From Acaryochloris sp. CCMEE 5410 (GTDB lineage: Bacteria; Cyanobacteriota; Cyanobacteriia; Thermosynechococcales; Thermosynechococcaceae): a DNA stretch of 64,000 nucleotides. The stretch is from positions 1 to 64,000 of the forward strand of contig NZ_AFEJ02000006.1 in the NCBI RefSeq assembly GCF_000238775.2, written 5' to 3'. A program made the translations under genes and the position numbers. Numbering within the stretch: the first letter of the stretch is position 1; the number at the start of each line of letters is the position of its first letter. Under the pieces are notes generated by a model. It ran no database searches. It saw only the letters and a list, made by a program, of their open reading frames with translations, and was not told the origin of the DNA. Positions 36,903-46,073 of the stretch are shown one piece after another.

Positions 36903-37491
36903 CTATAGATAACGTACGCGACAACTGATTTCGGTTCTGCAATTTAAACCTCACCCCCATAGAATGCTCCCCGCTGGCCCACCTGAATCTCCTAGGCATC
37001 CCTCCCTAACCCCTAAACTTTTCAAATGGCGTTAGCACATTCAACCAAATAAGTTGCTTGGTTGGCGACACAGGACCTAAACACCCAAACCCTACCGATC
37101 CGACAAAAGACCGCCCGACGAGGACCACCAGCGAACACCGGAATCTCCAGAGTCAATGCTGGAAAGAGTTCTGGAGACGGGTTTGGAAGGGTCGTTTTTT
37201 AGTCTGAAATTTTGTCTAATGCAGATAAGGCGTGTTATTTGGAATAGAAATCAACCGAAAATACCCCTGCTGCCAGGTTCAGGGGTTTGAGATGCAGGTT
37301 AGTCCCATTCCTTTTGTCGTTGCTCTTGGACGTATTTTTCTGTTCCTTCCTGACTTGAGAATGACTCTGGGTATCTTTCATGTAAAGCACCACCTGTCTT
37401 GTCACAGTCTCTGTTGTAGTTAATCTTGATGTTCTGGGGAAGTGGTGAGTTACAAATCAATGGTGTTTCCTTACTCTCTAGTTGAGAGTGG
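36903..37491. other. Gene-poor stretch
   Basis: No complete gene. One plus-strand frame around 37095-37270 (DEDHQRTPESPESMLERVLE then GLEGSFFSLKF) has coding-like composition but no start and may be a relic. A GC-poor, T-rich segment follows. Nothing else recognised. Confidence 0.35.
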
Positions 37492-37695
37492 GTGAGTTTT
37501 TTAGTCTTACTTAAGTCTGTATTCAATAGAATTCCGGTCCTTGATCTACCTGTTGATCCTGACCCACTGGATGATGAGTTGGCCGTACCTCAAGACCCGA
37601 CTCCTGCTGTGGTTAGTGGTGGTGGGAAGCGTCGGACTGGGGCCAAGCGAGTGACCCTTGCTGATGTGATGAAGCAAGAAGCTGCTAAATCCTAG
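37492..37695 (+). CDS. Possible small basic-tailed protein
   Basis: 67 residues from a GTG. The N-terminus is hydrophobic, followed by an acidic/Pro-rich stretch (LPVDPDPLDDELAVPQDPTP) and a basic end (GGGKRRTGAKRVTLADVMKQ). Not recognised; could be real or the tail of a decayed gene. No good ribosome binding site. Confidence 0.25.
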   Translation: MSFLVLLKSVFNRIPVLDLPVDPDPLDDELAVPQDPTPAVVSGGGKRRTGAKRVTLADVMKQEAAKS

Positions 37696-37774
37696 CCAAG
37701 TAACTGGCGCACCTAGCCCCTAAGTCCCCTCAGAGGCCAGGTGCGCTAGAATCTCAACAGCATGGGTTAATACT

Positions 37775-38197
37775 ATGGTTTACATCCCATCTCTGACTCA
37801 GACTCAACTAAGAATTCTTAGGCTTACTAAGAAATATCCTGATAAAGCGGTTAGGCTTTCTTACGAATTACCAATTATTTGCTATGGGGATGAACCAATT
37901 GGATATCCTGCGTTTCTTCAAAAGCTAATTGGCTTAGGTTTAATAGAAGTTCACTCTAGGCGAGTGCGTTATGATTCGTCGCGTTATCAGCGAGATTCTT
38001 GGAATAAATACAGCGTGGATTTAGAGTTGCCATCCATTTATGCTTGGGGGTTATGGCGCGATAAATATATTGCCAAGCAAAAAGGGTCACGGCATGTTCT
38101 CGTGCCTGGAGAAGAATTTGAGCATTTTAGTAATGTGTGGATTCAAGAGATTAGAGTTCAGGCAGTTCAACCCAGCGAAGGGTCAATATTGCAGTAG
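37775..38197 (+). CDS. Hypothetical 140-aa protein upstream of parAB
   Basis: Not recognised. It begins MVYIPSLTQTQLRILRLTKK and contains a possible winged-helix-like stretch (residues ~10-60: AFLQKLIGLGLIEVHSRRVR, resembling the last helix and wing of DNA-binding domains), then an aromatic region (SIYAWGLWRDKYIAKQKGS) and VPGEEFEHFSNVWIQEIRV. It could be a small DNA-binding protein of the partition region, but this is inference. Starts at an ATG with a poor ribosome binding site. Confidence 0.5.
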   Translation: MVYIPSLTQTQLRILRLTKKYPDKAVRLSYELPIICYGDEPIGYPAFLQKLIGLGLIEVHSRRVRYDSSRYQRDSWNKYSVDLELPSIYAWGLWRDKYIAKQKGSRHVLVPGEEFEHFSNVWIQEIRVQAVQPSEGSILQ

Positions 38198-38510
38198 CGT
38201 AATGATTTCAAGAAGAAGTAGGGAGCAGAGCAAAGGCACTGTTTTAGTGGAGCAACGTTACCAGTTCGTAATGCACTATGCTCTTTTGAGTGTTTAAGAT
38301 GACCAATCTGGTGTCATCTTAGATCAACTCTCGCTCCTGAATTGGCCCTGAAAAATGTTCAGTAACCGACGTTTAATTTCTTTTAGTATCTGAACTAATC
38401 CCTTGACACTTCCACGCTCTAAATATTTTGAGAATATCCATAAGCGAAATTGTCTCCAAAATTTCCCTTTTTCAATTAAACTTCTGGTGATAGTCGCTTG
38501 AAGGTTTGCT
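38198..38510. other. Upstream region of parAB
   Basis: About 310 bp without a supported gene. It contains the inverted repeat at 38295-38321 and a -35/-10-like TTGACA...(38402) sequence; the partition site or promoter would be expected here. A minus-strand frame overlapping the parA start was rejected. Confidence 0.4.
38295..38321. promoter_or_regulatory. 9-bp-arm inverted repeat upstream of parA
   Basis: TAAGATGAC (38295-38303) and GTCATCTTA (38313-38321), separated by 9 bases, are exact reverse complements. Located about 190 bp upstream of parA, it could be a ParB-binding site, an operator, or the terminator of the preceding gene; there is only a single copy. Confidence 0.3.
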
Positions 38511-39266
38511 GTGACAAGGATAATTACGATCCATAACCAAGCTGGTGGAGTGATGAAATCAACTCTAACCATGAATCTTGGTTATCACCTAGGGCAACGA
38601 GGACATTCCGTGTTGCTGATAGATATGGATCCTCAAGCCAGCCTGACTATTTTTATGGGTTTAGAGCCTGGTGATCTTGAACAAACGATCTGTGATGCTA
38701 TTTTGGATGAAGGTCTTTTGCCAATCCATAAAGATATCCATCATGTAGACTTAATCCCATCGAATATTGATCTAAGCGCTGCAGAAATGCAATTAGTTTC
38801 GACCATAATGAGGGAGTTAAGACTGAAAACTGTTCTGGAGTCGGAGCTAGAGCATTATGACTTTATCTTGATAGATGCTCCTCCTAGTCTTGGGATACTG
38901 AGTGTTTTGAGTTTAGTTGCTTCAACTCACGTACTCATCCCAATTCATACTCAACATAAAAGCTTTAAAGGAACAGAGCTACTCCTCAACAGTGTTGCAG
39001 CGGTTCGTAAGAACGCTAATCGAGATCTTAAGCTTGCCGGGGTTATTCCAACTATCTATGCCTCTCGTAACGTACAGGATGAAAGTACATTGGATGCCAT
39101 TAAGGAACAATTATCTGCGATTACAACTGTCTATCCTCCTATACCAAGATCTACTGCATTCCCTGATGCCACCCAAAAGTGTCTGCCTTTATCCCTCCAC
39201 GATCCTAAACATCCAGCTTTAAGGGTTCTGGAAGATATTGCCAATGGAATGGAAAAACTGTCATGA
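38511..39266 (+). CDS. parA: ParA-family partition ATPase, atypical Walker A
   Basis: 251 residues, small ParA of type Ib-like size without N-terminal HTH. ParA proteins form ATP-dependent patterns on the nucleoid that move plasmids. Visible: IITIHNQAGGVMKSTLTMNL (residues ~4-23), VLLIDMDPQASLT, YDFILIDAPPSLGILSVLSL and LAGVIPTIY. The Walker A motif departs from KGGVGKTT: the signature Lys is Ala11 and the fifth position is Met15, while the second Lys (Lys16) is kept. It overlaps the parB start by 4 bp (ATGA), so the two are translationally coupled. Confidence 0.9.
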   Translation: MTRIITIHNQAGGVMKSTLTMNLGYHLGQRGHSVLLIDMDPQASLTIFMGLEPGDLEQTICDAILDEGLLPIHKDIHHVDLIPSNIDLSAAEMQLVSTIMRELRLKTVLESELEHYDFILIDAPPSLGILSVLSLVASTHVLIPIHTQHKSFKGTELLLNSVAAVRKNANRDLKLAGVIPTIYASRNVQDESTLDAIKEQLSAITTVYPPIPRSTAFPDATQKCLPLSLHDPKHPALRVLEDIANGMEKLS

Positions 39267-40186
39267 CAAAACGACGGAATAATTTCTCAAAAATGAGAGG
39301 GATCGAGGCTTTCCTAGAACCTCCTCCTGAAGCTGCTAAAAAGGAAAAAAAAGTCGATTTACTACCAATCAATGAATTACAACTTCCATTAAAGCAACCT
39401 CGTCGATATTTTGATCCGAGTAAGATGCGCCAGCTTGTTGCTTCGATCAAAGAACATGGCGTCATAGAGCCTCTTTTAGTTCGATTGCTTGACGAAGGTC
39501 AGCATGAGCTTGTAGCTGGAGAGAGACGTTTCCGAGCAGCGACAGAAGCGGGTCTTGAGAAAGTACCTGTAGTTATTCAGGTATTAAGTGATCAGGAAGC
39601 TTTACAGCTCTCTCTAGTTGAAAATTTACAGCGCGAAGACCTCAATCCTGTTGAAGAGACTGAAGGGATATTAGATCTATTCAGTATTGAACAGAGTATT
39701 TCCAAAGAGGAGGTCATTGCTTTGCTGAATCTGTCAGCTAATGCTAAAAAGCGAGGCCAAGAATTGACGGACAACGTTGTCCGTCAATTAGAAAGTATGC
39801 AGGAAACACTTACCGTTCTTGGACAAACTACCTTAGAAAGCTTTAGAGTCCACCGCCTACCTCTTCTAAATTTACCAACTGATATTTTAGAAAAATTGCG
39901 TGAGGGTGCGATTGCCTATACCAAAGCAAAGGCAATCGCACGAGTCAAAGATAAACGAAAACGTCGGCGTTTACTTAAAGAAGCAATAGAGAAACAAATG
40001 TCTCTCGTTCAAATCAAGGAACGGATTAAGTCGCTTTGTTGTGATCCCAAGCCAGATTCTCCCAGAGTTGAATTTGAATCTCTCACGCGAAAGATCGCAA
40101 AATCTAAGCTTTGGGAGAATCCTAAGAAGTGGAAACGTGCTCAAACTCTTCTAGCACAGTTAGATGCATTAGCGTCTGAGGACTAA
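39263..40186 (+). CDS. parB: ParB-family partition protein
   Basis: 307 residues. N-terminal ParB/Srx-type domain (~30-130) with LQLPLKQPRRYFD, HGVIEPLLVRLLDEGQHELV, the CTP-binding GERRFRAATEAG motif and LSLVENLQREDLNPVEETEG; then a helix-turn-helix region (~135-240), and a basic C-terminal part (KRKRRRLLKEAIEKQMSLVQ). It is the DNA-binding adaptor for ParA. Coupled to parA by a 4-bp overlap. The parS site is not identified. Confidence 0.92.
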   Translation: MTKRRNNFSKMRGIEAFLEPPPEAAKKEKKVDLLPINELQLPLKQPRRYFDPSKMRQLVASIKEHGVIEPLLVRLLDEGQHELVAGERRFRAATEAGLEKVPVVIQVLSDQEALQLSLVENLQREDLNPVEETEGILDLFSIEQSISKEEVIALLNLSANAKKRGQELTDNVVRQLESMQETLTVLGQTTLESFRVHRLPLLNLPTDILEKLREGAIAYTKAKAIARVKDKRKRRRLLKEAIEKQMSLVQIKERIKSLCCDPKPDSPRVEFESLTRKIAKSKLWENPKKWKRAQTLLAQLDALASED

Positions 40187-40248
40187 TCCCTAGATTAATG
40201 AAGTAGATCAACCAATGAACATCAACGTTTTTAATTTGGAGAGTTCTG

Positions 40249-41166
40249 GTGTCTGGTCAGCCTAAAAAGAAGCTTCATTCATCTGACTATTTTGGAGAAG
40301 CGCGAGATTTCTGGTGGAATCTAGATTTTTTACAGTTGATGGGGCAAAGATGGCAAGTTGAGAATGTCAACACCGTGCTAGATGTTGGCTGTGGTCAAGG
40401 GCATTGGGGTCAAGTTCTCTCTCAAATTCTGCCAGTTCATACTACTTTAGTTGGCATTGATCAGGAACCAAAATGGGTAGAAGAAGCAGAACGACGAGCA
40501 CAAGATCTTGGGTTAGATAAACGATTCAGCTATGAACAAGGGAATGCTGATGCACTCCCCTCGCCAGATTGCCAATTCGATTTAGTGACTTGCCAAACGG
40601 TTCTCATTCACATGGCTGATCCCGTTAAAGTATTGGGGGAAATGATGCGTGTCCTGAAGCCTGGAGGATTGCTTGTCGTCGCAGAGCCTAATAACTTAGC
40701 AGGTGTACTGATGTTTAGTAGCTTAAGCACGGAAGGATCAATAGAGCAGATTTGCCAAGATGTGGAGTGTCATGCGACTTGCGAACGAGGAAAAATCAGC
40801 TTAGGTGAAGGCAATAGCTCACTGGGGGATCTGGTGCCAGGCTATTTCGCTAAGCTTGGGTTGCAAAACATTCAAACGTATATATCAGATAAAGCGTCTC
40901 CCTTATTTCCGCCCTACAGTTCTAAGGAACAACAAGTTTCTAAGCAGCTTTATTTGGATTGGTTTGAGCGAGGACGCTGGAGCAGAGCAGAATCTCTACG
41001 GTATTTTCTAGCAGGTGGAGGGACTGAACAAGGTTTTGAGGCTTACTGGGTACAGATGTTGAGAAAGAATAAGTCAGTTGAACAATCTCTTCTTAAAGAG
41101 GAATTTTATACGAGTGGTGGAGCAGTGATGTATCTAGTTTCCGGGCGAAAATCAAATAAATCTTAG
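40249..41166 (+). CDS. Class I SAM-dependent methyltransferase
   Basis: 305 residues; starts at a GTG after GGAGAG. SAM-binding motif I TVLDVGCGQGHWGQVL (~residues 45-60), motif II VGIDQEPKWVEEAE, motif III RFSYEQGNADALPSPD and motif IV CQFDLVTCQTVLIHM, then RVLKPGGLLVVAEPNN. The fold resembles UbiE/BioC-type Methyltransf_11 enzymes; substrate unknown. It stands 60 bp after parB but its link to partition is unclear. Confidence 0.85.
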   Translation: MSGQPKKKLHSSDYFGEARDFWWNLDFLQLMGQRWQVENVNTVLDVGCGQGHWGQVLSQILPVHTTLVGIDQEPKWVEEAERRAQDLGLDKRFSYEQGNADALPSPDCQFDLVTCQTVLIHMADPVKVLGEMMRVLKPGGLLVVAEPNNLAGVLMFSSLSTEGSIEQICQDVECHATCERGKISLGEGNSSLGDLVPGYFAKLGLQNIQTYISDKASPLFPPYSSKEQQVSKQLYLDWFERGRWSRAESLRYFLAGGGTEQGFEAYWVQMLRKNKSVEQSLLKEEFYTSGGAVMYLVSGRKSNKS

Positions 41167-41508
41167 GTATTTCTCGAACAATAAAGATCCTAGTGATTTG
41201 TTGTAATGGTCGTGTCCTGCTCATCAGTCACGATCGCTATTACCGCTACATTCCCTGTGGCAACTATGATCTCCCAGAAGCCCTGAACACGGGACTGATA
41301 ATCGATCTTCTGAAGCGACTGAGGTCTAGTCACTCGACAAGGCTATTTATGTCATACATAATTAGTCATTCCTGGAAGCTTTAGGAAGTTAAGAGCCTTA
41401 GCTAAATTTTGTTAGAACGATCTCAGTCCTCACATAATTCTCAAGTTTTCTTTCTAGTCTTGATGAATGAATGATAAAGAGTAATTTGTAAATTACACCC
41501 CTACAAAT
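41167..41508. other. Gene-free stretch
   Basis: Nothing supported; the one short frame lacks coding character. Confidence 0.35.
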
Positions 41509-41766
41509 ATGATGGCTACTCTATCAAGTTTCCTGGCTGATCTATCGAATCACCTGGGCCTAGCCTGGTGGGTTGAGATCAAAACGTTATCTCCGATATG
41601 CACTTATTTTTTTGGTCCCTTTCTGATTCGCAAGGAAGCAGAAGCGGCATTGTTTGGGTATGTAGAAGATTTAGAAGCAGAACAGGCTCAGAACATAGTT
41701 GCCCATATTCAGCGTTGTCATCCACCCCATTTGACCATTTGCAATGAGATGGAGTATTCGTGCTGA
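41509..41766 (+). CDS. DUF1816 domain protein
   Basis: 85 residues. The core AWWVEIKTLSPICTYFFGPF (residues ~19-38), KEAEAALFGYVEDLEAE and HPPHLTICNE match DUF1816, a small cyanobacterial family related to CpcD/linker-like folds of unknown function. Full length. A second, shorter DUF1816 gene is at 46570-46752. Confidence 0.8.
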   Translation: MMATLSSFLADLSNHLGLAWWVEIKTLSPICTYFFGPFLIRKEAEAALFGYVEDLEAEQAQNIVAHIQRCHPPHLTICNEMEYSC

Positions 41767-41812
41767 CTGTCTAGGAGTGGCAGAACTTCAGATACTACGT
41801 AGTAACGCTTTT

Positions 41813-42469
41813 TTAACGATACTTGGATCGATATTTAATAGCTAACAACTTTTTCAACTCTTCATCAGATGTTTGAGAAAAGTCTTCATACCAGAAGCCT
41901 ATCGAGTACAAAGGCTGTGGGTTTATCAGAAACACCACTTCTTCCACCTCAGTTTTCAATGTTTCATAAGTCCCTGCTTCAATCACTGGAGCAGCTACAA
42001 CGATTTGACAAGGCTGCTGCTTCTGAAGCATGACAATAGCAGCTCGAATCGTTGTAGCTGTAGCTATCCCATCATCAACAAGAATAAGAATATGATCATG
42101 AATACGGGATGGTGGACGATCACCTTGATAAAGGTAAGCTTGGCGGTATAATTCTCGCATCTCATTGGTTGCCACTTGCTCAATAATCTGAGGAGAAATA
42201 TCTAGTTCACTGACAACCTCATCATTCAACAGTATTACCCCATCTGAAGTTATTGCTCCCATTGCCAGCTCGCTCATGCCAGGGACACCTAACTTACGCA
42301 CTAGGCAGATATCTGAAGGTGCATTGAGTTCCTTTGCTATCTCAAAAGCAACGGGGACACCTCCCCGAGGTAAGGCAATTACCAAAACATTGGATTGGTT
42401 TACATAGTGAGTTAATTGAGTTGCTAACTGTTGACCAGCATCGGCACGATTACGGAGAAGTGGCATCAT
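41813..42469 (-). CDS. Phosphoribosyltransferase-domain protein
   Basis: 218 residues from the Met at 42469; upstream codons of the open frame lie inside the IS21-family element at 42514 and are not native. PRPP-binding motif in HILILVDDGIATATTIRAAI (residues ~120-140), ALPRGGVPVAFEIAKEL and LVRKLGVPGMSELAMGAI match the group of cyanobacterial/bacterial phosphoribosyltransferases with erythromycin-esterase-like relatives, often stress-linked. Substrate unknown. The IS begins ~45 bp upstream of its start, so its promoter was probably displaced. Confidence 0.85.
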   Translation of the reverse strand: MMPLLRNRADAGQQLATQLTHYVNQSNVLVIALPRGGVPVAFEIAKELNAPSDICLVRKLGVPGMSELAMGAITSDGVILLNDEVVSELDISPQIIEQVATNEMRELYRQAYLYQGDRPPSRIHDHILILVDDGIATATTIRAAIVMLQKQQPCQIVVAAPVIEAGTYETLKTEVEEVVFLINPQPLYSIGFWYEDFSQTSDEELKKLLAIKYRSKYR

Positions 42470-42529
42470 GACTCGAACCCCCAATATCTCAAATAGTGAG
42501 CTTGAGTGATGGTTGCATATTCTTACTTT

Positions 42530-42695
42530 CCTCGCCACCCTTTGGGAGGGCAACCTCGCCGGTCAAATGGCAGCAACTTCGCCACCCCTGTGGAAGTTAT
42601 CTTCGCCGGCCCAATGGCAATCAACTTCGCCACCCCTGTGGTAATAACTTCGCTGGATAAGTGGCAGTAAACTTCGCCACCCCCCTAACCATCAT
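42530..42695 (+). repeat. Left-end terminal repeats of IS21 copy 2
   Basis: Four copies of a (C/T)TCGCCACCC(C/T) motif (starts near 42531, 42577, 42628 and 42676) alternate with GCCGG..AATGGCA(G/A)-type segments; roughly 46-50 bp spacing. These are the multiple transposase-binding sites typical of IS21-family ends. Copy 1 has three. Confidence 0.7.
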
Positions 42696-42753
42696 TTCGA
42701 CAGGTTAAACCAGACCAGGCCACCCTCTAAACTTCTGTGCATTAGCCAGAGGA

Positions 42754-44319
42754 ATGGAGACGGCCATGGCCTATAAACGTCAAGGAGCAACCCTGTCGAT
42801 GAGTAAATTTAGAGAAATTATTCGCTTACATGAACTCGGTCACAATAAATCTGAGATCGCCCGTAGCTGCTTAATCGCCCGTTCTACTGTCCGAGACTAT
42901 CTGCATCGTGCCCAGCGTCAATCCCTCAGTTACGACCAGTTAAACCAACTGAGTGATAGTGATATCCAGCATTTGCTGGGAAAAGGTCAGCGTCAGTCTT
43001 CCCGCAAGAAACCTGCCATTGATTTCGAATATGTACATCGAGAGATGCAACGCAAAGGGGTCACCCTCGGCCTACTGTGGATGGAGGGTAAAGAGCGCGG
43101 AGACTGGAACTGTAGCTATAGTGGCTTTTGCCGTCGATACCGTCAGTGGAAAAAGCAGCACTCGCTATCCATGCGCCAGACCCACAAGGGAGCGGAAAAA
43201 ATCTTTGTGGACTACTGCGGAATGACCGTTCCGGTGGTCCATCCCAAAACTGGTGAGGTGACTCAAGCTCAAGTATTTGTGGCCTGCTGTGGCGCCAGCA
43301 ACTACACCTATGCAGAAGCGACCGAAAGCCAAACCATCAAGAACTGGCTCGGATCTCATCAACGGGCCTTGGCCTTCTTTGGTGGGGTGCCGGTCGCTAT
43401 CGTTCCAGACAACCTCAAGTCAGGAGTCACAGATCCGTGCCGTTATGAGCCCGGTATCAATCGGAGTTATCAAGACTTTGCGGAACACTACAACGTGATC
43501 ATCTTGCCCGCTCGCCCCAAATGCCCTCGGGATAAACCCAAAGTGGAGAATGCGGTGCAGCAAGTGGAACGTCATATTCTCGCACCCTTGAGAGACCAGA
43601 CCTTTACCAGTTTCAAGCAACTGAATGAAGCGATTGCAGCGGGGCTAGAGAAACTCAACCATCGGACCATGAAATCCTATGGTCTATCCCGTCGAGAATT
43701 ATTTGAGCAAGTGGACCAACCAGAACTCAGACCCTTGCCCAGCCATGGGTTTGAGTTTGGCGAATTTAAAACCGCGAAAGTGAGTTTTGATTACCACATT
43801 GAGGTGAACCGCCACTATTACAGTGTCCCTTATGGCTATGTGGGTCAGTCGGTATCGGTCAAGATCACTGAATCCTTAGTACAGATTTTTCATGACCATC
43901 AGCGCATTGCGATACATGAACGTTCAAGCTTGCCGTTTCAGCATTCCACGCAAGAGGGGCATATGCCACCGGCACATTTGGCTCACAAAACCCAATCGAG
44001 AGAGACCTTCCTAGCTTGGGCCGAGAAGGTTGGACCGGCAACGAAGCAGCAAGTGATAGAGATCTTTGAGAAGAAAGCCCATGATGAACAGGCGTTTCGG
44101 ACCTTAAAAGGGGTGCAACATCTCAGAACAACCCATGGACCCGAACGATTGGAAGCAGCCTGCAAAAGAGCCAATGCCATGGGGATGGTGGGCCAACGTT
44201 ATCTCAAGTCCATGCTCCAACACAAACTGGAATCCGACCCCTTACCGGATGAAACCCATAAGGTGATTCCGATTCACCATGTCAATGTCCGAGGGTCCGA
44301 ATACTATCAAGCGACATAG
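42754..44319 (+). CDS. istA: IstA transposase, IS21 family
   Basis: 521 residues. N-terminal helix-turn-helix (LHELGHNKSEIARSCLIARS), then the RNase-H-like DDE core: KIFVDYCGMTVPV, AIVPDNLKSGVTDP and RDKPKVENAVQQVE; C-terminal beta-domain (HYYSVPYGYVGQSVSV). IstA cuts and joins the element's ends. Coupled with istB 12 bp downstream. GTG/ATG choice: ATG 42754 follows AGAGG; the internal ATG 42766 is also possible. Confidence 0.94.
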   Translation: METAMAYKRQGATLSMSKFREIIRLHELGHNKSEIARSCLIARSTVRDYLHRAQRQSLSYDQLNQLSDSDIQHLLGKGQRQSSRKKPAIDFEYVHREMQRKGVTLGLLWMEGKERGDWNCSYSGFCRRYRQWKKQHSLSMRQTHKGAEKIFVDYCGMTVPVVHPKTGEVTQAQVFVACCGASNYTYAEATESQTIKNWLGSHQRALAFFGGVPVAIVPDNLKSGVTDPCRYEPGINRSYQDFAEHYNVIILPARPKCPRDKPKVENAVQQVERHILAPLRDQTFTSFKQLNEAIAAGLEKLNHRTMKSYGLSRRELFEQVDQPELRPLPSHGFEFGEFKTAKVSFDYHIEVNRHYYSVPYGYVGQSVSVKITESLVQIFHDHQRIAIHERSSLPFQHSTQEGHMPPAHLAHKTQSRETFLAWAEKVGPATKQQVIEIFEKKAHDEQAFRTLKGVQHLRTTHGPERLEAACKRANAMGMVGQRYLKSMLQHKLESDPLPDETHKVIPIHHVNVRGSEYYQAT

Positions 44320-44331
44320 GGGGAGAAAGTC

Positions 44332-45195
44332 ATGCAAGCAATGATTGACCAGCTGCAACACATGAAGCTCACGGGCTTTTTGGAAGCTTGGCGAGAACAG
44401 CAGGCGATGCCCACCTATCATGATCTGTCCTTCGATGAACGACTGGCCTTGATGGTAGAGCGCGAATACATCCGACGACAAAACCAACGAATGCAACGCC
44501 GACTCAGGCAAGCTCGACTGCCAGTGCATGCCACCTTAGATGCGGTGGACTTTGATGTGCCCAGAGGACTTCGTAAAATCCAGTTCCTTGAATTTGCTCA
44601 AGGCCATTGGCTCCAGGAAAATCTGTCATTGATCATCCTAGGGCCGACGGGCGTTGGGAAGTCTTTCTTAGCGGCCGTATTGTCCCATCATTTGTGTAAG
44701 CAAGGCCATAGCGTCCGCTATATCAAAACCGCTGACCTAGTGCTGGAGTTGAAGTTGGCCAAAGGAGATGGGTCTTATCCCAAACTCCGAAAGCAATTAG
44801 CAGCCTACGATCTACTCGTGTTGGATGAATGGCTTAGAGATCCACTGTCTGTCTTTGAAGCCAGAGAAGTGCTCGATATCTTAGACGAGCGGTTCCGCAA
44901 AGCCTCCTGTTTATTCGCCACGCAAATGCCCCTGGAGCAATGGCACTCGCAAATTCAAGATCCCACTCTGGCTGATGCCATCCTGGACCGGATTATCCAT
45001 GATGCGATGAAGGTCTCACTGCGAGGAGAATCCATGCGGAAATTGACCAGCAAACTGACCTTGAAGCCAGAAGGGGAACTGAGTATTGACCGTTCACATG
45101 AGGAGAAAACAACGAGAGAAACGACCCCAAGATCTAACCCGAAAACGCACAAGGAGAAGAAGGATGAAAAAAAGGAGGGACAGATGCATGAATAG
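44332..45195 (+). CDS. istB: IstB helper ATPase, IS21 family
   Basis: 287 residues, AAA+ ATPase that assembles on target DNA for IstA. Walker A GPTGVGKS, Walker B LLVLDEW, CLFATQMPLEQWHSQ sensor region and DRIIHDAMKVSLRGES are visible; a Lys/Glu/Thr-rich tail follows. Start behind GGGGGAG. Nearly identical to the istB at 7144. Confidence 0.94.
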   Translation: MQAMIDQLQHMKLTGFLEAWREQQAMPTYHDLSFDERLALMVEREYIRRQNQRMQRRLRQARLPVHATLDAVDFDVPRGLRKIQFLEFAQGHWLQENLSLIILGPTGVGKSFLAAVLSHHLCKQGHSVRYIKTADLVLELKLAKGDGSYPKLRKQLAAYDLLVLDEWLRDPLSVFEAREVLDILDERFRKASCLFATQMPLEQWHSQIQDPTLADAILDRIIHDAMKVSLRGESMRKLTSKLTLKPEGELSIDRSHEEKTTRETTPRSNPKTHKEKKDEKKEGQMHE

Positions 45196-45377
45196 ACCGG
45201 ATGAGATCACGATCTTCCATTCGTGATATGTATGAATTCAGAGCTGATTTTTTGCCTATGAATTGCAACCCTTAATTCCATATCTACCTGTCGAAAATGG
45301 TTGGCCAATATTTTTTTAGCTGGGGGTGGAGAAGTTAGTGCCACTCAACCGGCGAAGTCGTGATTATGCTGCAATGG

Positions 45378-46073
45378 TCAACGAATCCCAGCTTCAGCTT
45401 GTTGAAGAACCTGTTTGAGTGAGTCAACAACTACAGGTGCCTGCATAGAGGACCGCTGGAAAATTTGAGTAGCAGTAATAGGCTGCCCATAAAATTCCTT
45501 GTTCAGCTCGTCATCATCATCTAGATCGGAGCCTTCCAGAGTCACCCCACCAAAGAGCCCTTCACTGCGGGAGTAGGTATAGACTTTATCCCCATTGAAT
45601 CCTTCCAAAGACTCAACGGGTTGTTCTCCCACAGGTCCTGCAGTTCCCGAGACGCTCCCTCCAAATTCAAATGCCCCAGAGAGCACAGTTTTTAGCGCAG
45701 TTTGACTGGGAAAGACCAGGATGACATCACTAGATCTAGCACCTGCTTGTAGACCAAAACTACCTCCCGTAATCGTAATAAAGGCTGGATTACTCCAACC
45801 ACCATTCGGCTTGCGAATGAGGATAACGCCATCGCCCCGTCGAACTCCAAAGATGAATCCCCCTTGGGTGACATTGGTAAGAATGGCGATCGCTTGACTA
45901 CGTTGTAGGAGACTTGAGGGGATCCGAGTTTTAGGTTCGCGATTGATTTCCGTAAACACTTTAGTTGATTCTTGCACTTCATCATGAGATTCAAGAGCCA
46001 TTGCGTTTCGCGGAAAAATACAGAGCAATAGACATGCTGACAGGGGTAGAAATTTTAACCAGATAAGCTTCAT
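45378..46073 (-). CDS. SYLF/Ysc84-domain lipid-binding protein, exported
   Basis: 231 residues from the ATG at 46073, chosen because it gives a signal peptide (MKLIWLKFLPLSACLLLCIF, cut near NAMA/LES); an upstream Met at 46133 is less likely. The mature part is a SYLF (Ysc84) domain: SSLLQRSQAIAILTNVTQGG, GGFIFGVRRGDGVILIRKP, FITITGGSFGLQAGARSSD, DVILVFPSQTAL and YTYSRSEGLFGGVTLEGSDL. The family binds phosphoinositide-like or other lipids. Its stop codon directly adjoins the IS21-family copy. Carries a HIP1 octamer at 45886. Confidence 0.88.
   Translation of the reverse strand: MKLIWLKFLPLSACLLLCIFPRNAMALESHDEVQESTKVFTEINREPKTRIPSSLLQRSQAIAILTNVTQGGFIFGVRRGDGVILIRKPNGGWSNPAFITITGGSFGLQAGARSSDVILVFPSQTALKTVLSGAFEFGGSVSGTAGPVGEQPVESLEGFNGDKVYTYSRSEGLFGGVTLEGSDLDDDDELNKEFYGQPITATQIFQRSSMQAPVVVDSLKQVLQQAEAGIR

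Larger units (their letters stand above)
42514..45373 (+). mobile_element. IS21-family element copy 2, intact
   Basis: 2860 bp, from TGCATATTCT to TGATTATGCTGCA, with the 5-bp target duplication ATGGT at 42509-42513 and 45374-45378. istA and istB are both intact, in contrast to copy 1 at 2678. The right-hand duplication ends on the last base of the SYLF gene's stop codon, leaving that gene whole. Probably the active member in this window. Confidence 0.93.

Noticed and set aside
37299-37526. Minus-strand 75-residue frame
   Set aside because: Overlaps the weak plus-strand candidate, shows no family features and no ribosome binding site.
38324-38572. Minus-strand 82-residue frame with hydrophobic start
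   Set aside because: It overlaps the parA start by about 60 bp on the opposite strand and has no ribosome binding site.
41193-41384. 63-residue plus-strand frame after the methyltransferase
   Set aside because: No coding-like composition, no ribosome binding site, no family resemblance.
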